Below are positions 61,483 to 64,000 of a stretch of 64,000 nt of DNA, piece after piece. A program made the position numbers and the translations under genes. The notes beneath the pieces are model-generated. The model was given only the letters and a program-made list of their open reading frames with translations, made no database searches and was not told the origin of the DNA. The stretch's first letter is position 1. Each line of letters begins with the position of its first letter. The DNA comes from Maridesulfovibrio ferrireducens (GTDB taxonomy: Bacteria > Desulfobacterota > Desulfovibrionia > Desulfovibrionales > Desulfovibrionaceae). The DNA is taken from NCBI RefSeq assembly GCF_016342405.1, contig NZ_JAEINN010000013.1:1-64000 (forward strand). The letters run 5' to 3'.

Positions 61483-62269
61483 GAAATTAAAGAGTCGTCA
61501 TTTAATTATATTGATCTGCATTTTCATATCAAGCGCAGTCATAGCCGGCACAGCAACCTACATTTTCTACGGCGGCAAAATGCAAGCAGACACAAAAATT
61601 GTTCAGGATCTTGTGGTTTTCAATGCCACGCAATCCAACATGACCGCCGTTAATGGGAATAAGACCAGCGCATTCACCCAAAGTTCAAACGGAACTTTTA
61701 AGACCGGAATCTCTACAGGAAATTCCAGCAGCACAGACACGGCTTCGACTTCTTTTTTTGAAGCACTTTCAAATGGAACGACTGAAATATCAGCTCAAAC
61801 GGAAGAATCGCGCGTTGATCTGAATAAAAATAATCCAATTGACAATTCAACTAATCACTCAATTGGAAATTCAACCAATGAAGACAAAAAAAACAAGCCT
61901 TCTGAAACGAAGATTACTCCCCTCAGCTATTTCACATCGCTGAGATCTCACCTCGAACTGAAGAAGCTCGAAGTCGCAATAGCAGAGCAGGAACAAAAAC
62001 TGATCAAGCTTCATACTCCTGATCCTGCTGTGATTAAAGCTATTCAACAAACTCCAGCCAAGAAGAAACAATACCGCCCTGTATGGCCTAAAATCGTTTC
62101 TATTCAAGGAGTAGACGGGAGGCTTTCGGCTACCCTTTCCAGCTCTGCCGGAGTCCAGACAGTGAAAACAGGAAGTAATGCCGGCCCCGGCAAAGTCTCT
62201 TCAATAACCCCTTCAACAGTTCTGATCCGTTTTAACGGCAAGAACGTTCCCTTGAAATTCAAGGAGTAA
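61469..62269 (+). CDS. pilP: PilP, type IVb pilus assembly protein
   Basis: A 266-aa bitopic protein with a membrane segment (about 10-30), a long Ser/Thr/Asn-rich spacer, and a C-terminal beta domain with IVSIQGVDGRLSATLSSSAGVQTVKTG and LIRFNGKNVPL, the typical end of PilP. It overlaps pilO by 14 bases. Confidence 0.87.
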   Translation: MPNIKKLKSRHLIILICIFISSAVIAGTATYIFYGGKMQADTKIVQDLVVFNATQSNMTAVNGNKTSAFTQSSNGTFKTGISTGNSSSTDTASTSFFEALSNGTTEISAQTEESRVDLNKNNPIDNSTNHSIGNSTNEDKKNKPSETKITPLSYFTSLRSHLELKKLEVAIAEQEQKLIKLHTPDPAVIKAIQQTPAKKKQYRPVWPKIVSIQGVDGRLSATLSSSAGVQTVKTGSNAGPGKVSSITPSTVLIRFNGKNVPLKFKE

Positions 62270-62272
62270 ACC

Positions 62273-63877
62273 ATGACCAACAACGAAATACCAAAAGAAT
62301 TGCAAGAACGTGTGCTACTTCTAAACGGCATTATATACATCTCTGCCGAGGTGGCGGACGATGCAGTTTTAATGTCTTTTCTGAGCTATGCGGCACGCAA
62401 AGGTTTCAAGGAAACGAAAAGACTTGAAGCTGAAGAATTCCAGAAAATGCGTAAGAAAAATATCACTAAAGCTGAAACTAAGAGCGACATTCAAGATCTA
62501 GCTGTTCAGATTATTGCTGATGCTTACGTGCAAGGCGCGTCTGATATTCACATCGGCGATTACGGCCCGTTTGCCTCTATCCAGTTTAGAAAGCTGGGCA
62601 TGTTGCAGAACTACAAGCAGCTAATGGGAGAAATTGGCAGAAAAGTAATTGTTGCAATGTATCAAACCATGTCCAACAGCGCAGATACCACATTTGTAGC
62701 TAAAGAAAGACAGGACGGCAGGATCGTAAGCAACGACTTTCTTCCTGCGGACGTTCATTCAATCCGGATTCATACGGAGCCGCTCGACTGCTCAATGGCA
62801 GAAAACGGGACCGGAACTTTCATGGCGCTGCGCCTTCTTTATGATCGCACAACGGCGAAAGGTAGTTTGCAGGATAGATTGAAAACGCTTGGATTTTCCG
62901 ATCGCCATATCCGCAGATTTCAGTTTCTTACCCAGCGTTCCGGACTGACTCTTCTTTCAGGTCCGACCGGTCATGGTAAAAGTACACTGCTAAAACATAT
63001 CATGGAGTGCATGGCCGAGGATAATCCGGAAAAGAACTTCCTCGCCATTGAAGATCCACCGGAATATCCGCTTGAAAGGGTAAAGCAGGTTCGAGTCAGC
63101 ACCAACGAGAAAGATGAGAACCGTGGAACGGCATATCGTAACGCTATTGCCGGAGCCATGCGTTCTGACCCGGACACCATTATGATTGGTGAAGTCCGTT
63201 ATCCTGAAGCGGCTTCAGCTGCTCTCGATGCGGCTCAAACCGGACACGGAGTATGGACAACAATTCATGCAAACTCAGCGTTAGGAATCATTCAAAGAAT
63301 GGTCTCACTGCTCCGAGCTGCTCAATATCCTGATCCTCTTGAATATCTTTGTGACCACACAGTTCTGTCCGGACTTCATCATCAAAGGCTTGTGCCGGTG
63401 CTTTGTCCGAACTGCAAAATGCCACTTAAGGAGATAACCAAACTTCCAACTGACAATAAATTGCGCTGTAAATCACTGCCTGAAGCCGTGCTCAATCGGT
63501 TATTCAGAGCAGTTAACAATATGGAGAACGTCAACATCAGAGGTGAAGGTTGTAAGCAATGTTCGGGTGTTGGAATTATCGGGCAGACCGTAGCATCTGA
63601 AATAGTCACCACTGACCATGTGATCCTGAAAGCGGTACGCACCGGTAATATGGAAGCGGCTTATAAACATTGGAGACATGAACAGAACGGCCAGACCTTT
63701 GTCAGCCACGCCATTGACCTAATCGAAGACGGATTGATTGATCCTTATCTGACAGAACGCAGACTTGGTGTACCGCTAAACTATGCCAAGGCTTTTGATG
63801 ATTTTAACCTTTCATCTTCCGACCTTGATGAACTGGCCGGTGCAAAAAATGTGGAGGCTCCTCATGGTGCTTCCTGA
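62273..63877 (+). CDS. pilQ: PilQ, type IVb pilus assembly ATPase
   Basis: A 534-aa GspE/PilB-like ATPase. Walker A is SGPTGHGKSTLLKHIM, with the Asp-box IEDPPEYPLE, His-box TIHANSALGIIQRM, and Walker B RSDPDTIMIGEVRYPEAA. A Cys tetrad (CPNCKMPLKE ... CKQCSGVG) binds zinc. It lies 3 bases after pilP and its 3' end overlaps pilR. It drives extension of the thin pilus. Confidence 0.95.
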   Translation: MTNNEIPKELQERVLLLNGIIYISAEVADDAVLMSFLSYAARKGFKETKRLEAEEFQKMRKKNITKAETKSDIQDLAVQIIADAYVQGASDIHIGDYGPFASIQFRKLGMLQNYKQLMGEIGRKVIVAMYQTMSNSADTTFVAKERQDGRIVSNDFLPADVHSIRIHTEPLDCSMAENGTGTFMALRLLYDRTTAKGSLQDRLKTLGFSDRHIRRFQFLTQRSGLTLLSGPTGHGKSTLLKHIMECMAEDNPEKNFLAIEDPPEYPLERVKQVRVSTNEKDENRGTAYRNAIAGAMRSDPDTIMIGEVRYPEAASAALDAAQTGHGVWTTIHANSALGIIQRMVSLLRAAQYPDPLEYLCDHTVLSGLHHQRLVPVLCPNCKMPLKEITKLPTDNKLRCKSLPEAVLNRLFRAVNNMENVNIRGEGCKQCSGVGIIGQTVASEIVTTDHVILKAVRTGNMEAAYKHWRHEQNGQTFVSHAIDLIEDGLIDPYLTERRLGVPLNYAKAFDDFNLSSSDLDELAGAKNVEAPHGAS

Positions 63878-64000
63878 AATTAACAATTTACTGGCTAAGC
63901 TTTTCTTCAAGCAGAAAGAACGGATTCGTATCTACCGAAAACTTTCTGCAATGACCAGACACGGAGTCAGCGTTGCCGAGAGTCTTACTTATCTAGAAGA
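63864..64000 (+). CDS. pilR: PilR, GspF-like platform protein (cut by window end)
   Basis: Only the first 45 codons are in the window. They read MVLPEINNLLAKLFF ... RIRIYRKLSAMTRHGVSVAES, which resembles the start of PilR/GspF-type inner-membrane platform proteins. It overlaps pilQ by 14 bases and continues to the right, presumably followed by the pilin gene pilS. Confidence 0.8.
   Translation, partial: MVLPEINNLLAKLFFKQKERIRIYRKLSAMTRHGVSVAESLTYLE

Larger units (their letters stand above)
45519..64000. mobile_element. integrative and conjugative element at tRNA-Val (left part; continues past the window)
   Basis: An integrase reads toward the tRNA, followed by an AlpA-like gene, repressor, Cro-like gene, traKLM, the trb type IV secretion genes and pil genes, all absent from ordinary chromosome. 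The element probably begins at the tRNA 3' end. The right junction, relaxase, coupling protein and TrbI are not in the window. The exact left att core was not determined because the right copy is outside. Confidence 0.85.

Overview
The window looks like chromosome from a Desulfovibrio-like sulfate reducer (Desulfobacterota). This is inferred from gene content and order, not from a marker gene. The supporting features are a TupABC tungstate transporter beside formate-dehydrogenase maturation genes (fdhD, fdhE, moaA), a Kbl/Tdh threonine pair, paired TIGR04283/TIGR04282 transferases, an LUD-domain protein and many multi-sensor signalling proteins. By eye the DNA is moderately AT-rich. Ribosome sites are mostly GGAG-like and many neighbouring genes overlap by a few bases.

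Core chromosome, 1-45.4 kb. At 0.1-3.6 kb lie a TreZ-like GH13 protein with altered catalytic residues and an intact MalQ; glycogen phosphorylase follows at 14.8-17.3 kb. At 3.6-6.2 kb are a methyltransferase, a flavin-binding oxidase-like protein and the two transferases. At 6.2-12 kb, on the minus strand, is the classic rpmH-rnpA-yidD-yidC-khpB(jag)-mnmE block, in which rnpA has no ordinary start codon. At 12.3-14.7 kb are LUD, UPF0280, lipoprotein and thiamine-binding genes. At 17.5-24 kb is a tungsten/formate-dehydrogenase island: tupABC (minus), then fdhD, fdhE, moaA and a transposase-derived zinc-ribbon protein that overlaps moaA (plus). At 24.4-29.6 kb are a diguanylate cyclase, ruvB-ruvA-ruvC, a YebC-family gene and rlmE. 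At 29.7-45.2 kb are a CgeB-like glycosyltransferase, a BON lipoprotein, a GntR regulator, two histidine kinases, lrp/kbl/tdh, an AsmA protein, a membrane protein and a MerR regulator.

Mobile region, 45.4-64 kb and beyond the right edge. An integrative and conjugative element sits beside a tRNA-Val(GAC) gene. It starts with a tyrosine integrase and an AlpA-like protein, then a repressor and Cro-like pair divided by palindromic operators. A relaxosome module (traK-traL-traM) follows, then an IncP-like type IV secretion operon (trbB, C, D, E, J, L, F, G). The same strand then runs without a break into a thin type IVb pilus operon of the IncI kind (pilN, O, P, Q and the start of pilR).

Three things at or near this junction look new. 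One gene encodes what reads as a TrbH domain joined to a TcpQ domain. A neighbouring protein is built from a tandem duplication of a module I do not recognise. A small lipoprotein gene with its own strong promoter lies antisense to the 5' end of trbL, and its tail resembles the C-terminus of TrbJ. TrbI (VirB10), the relaxase and the coupling protein are not in the window and may lie to the right.
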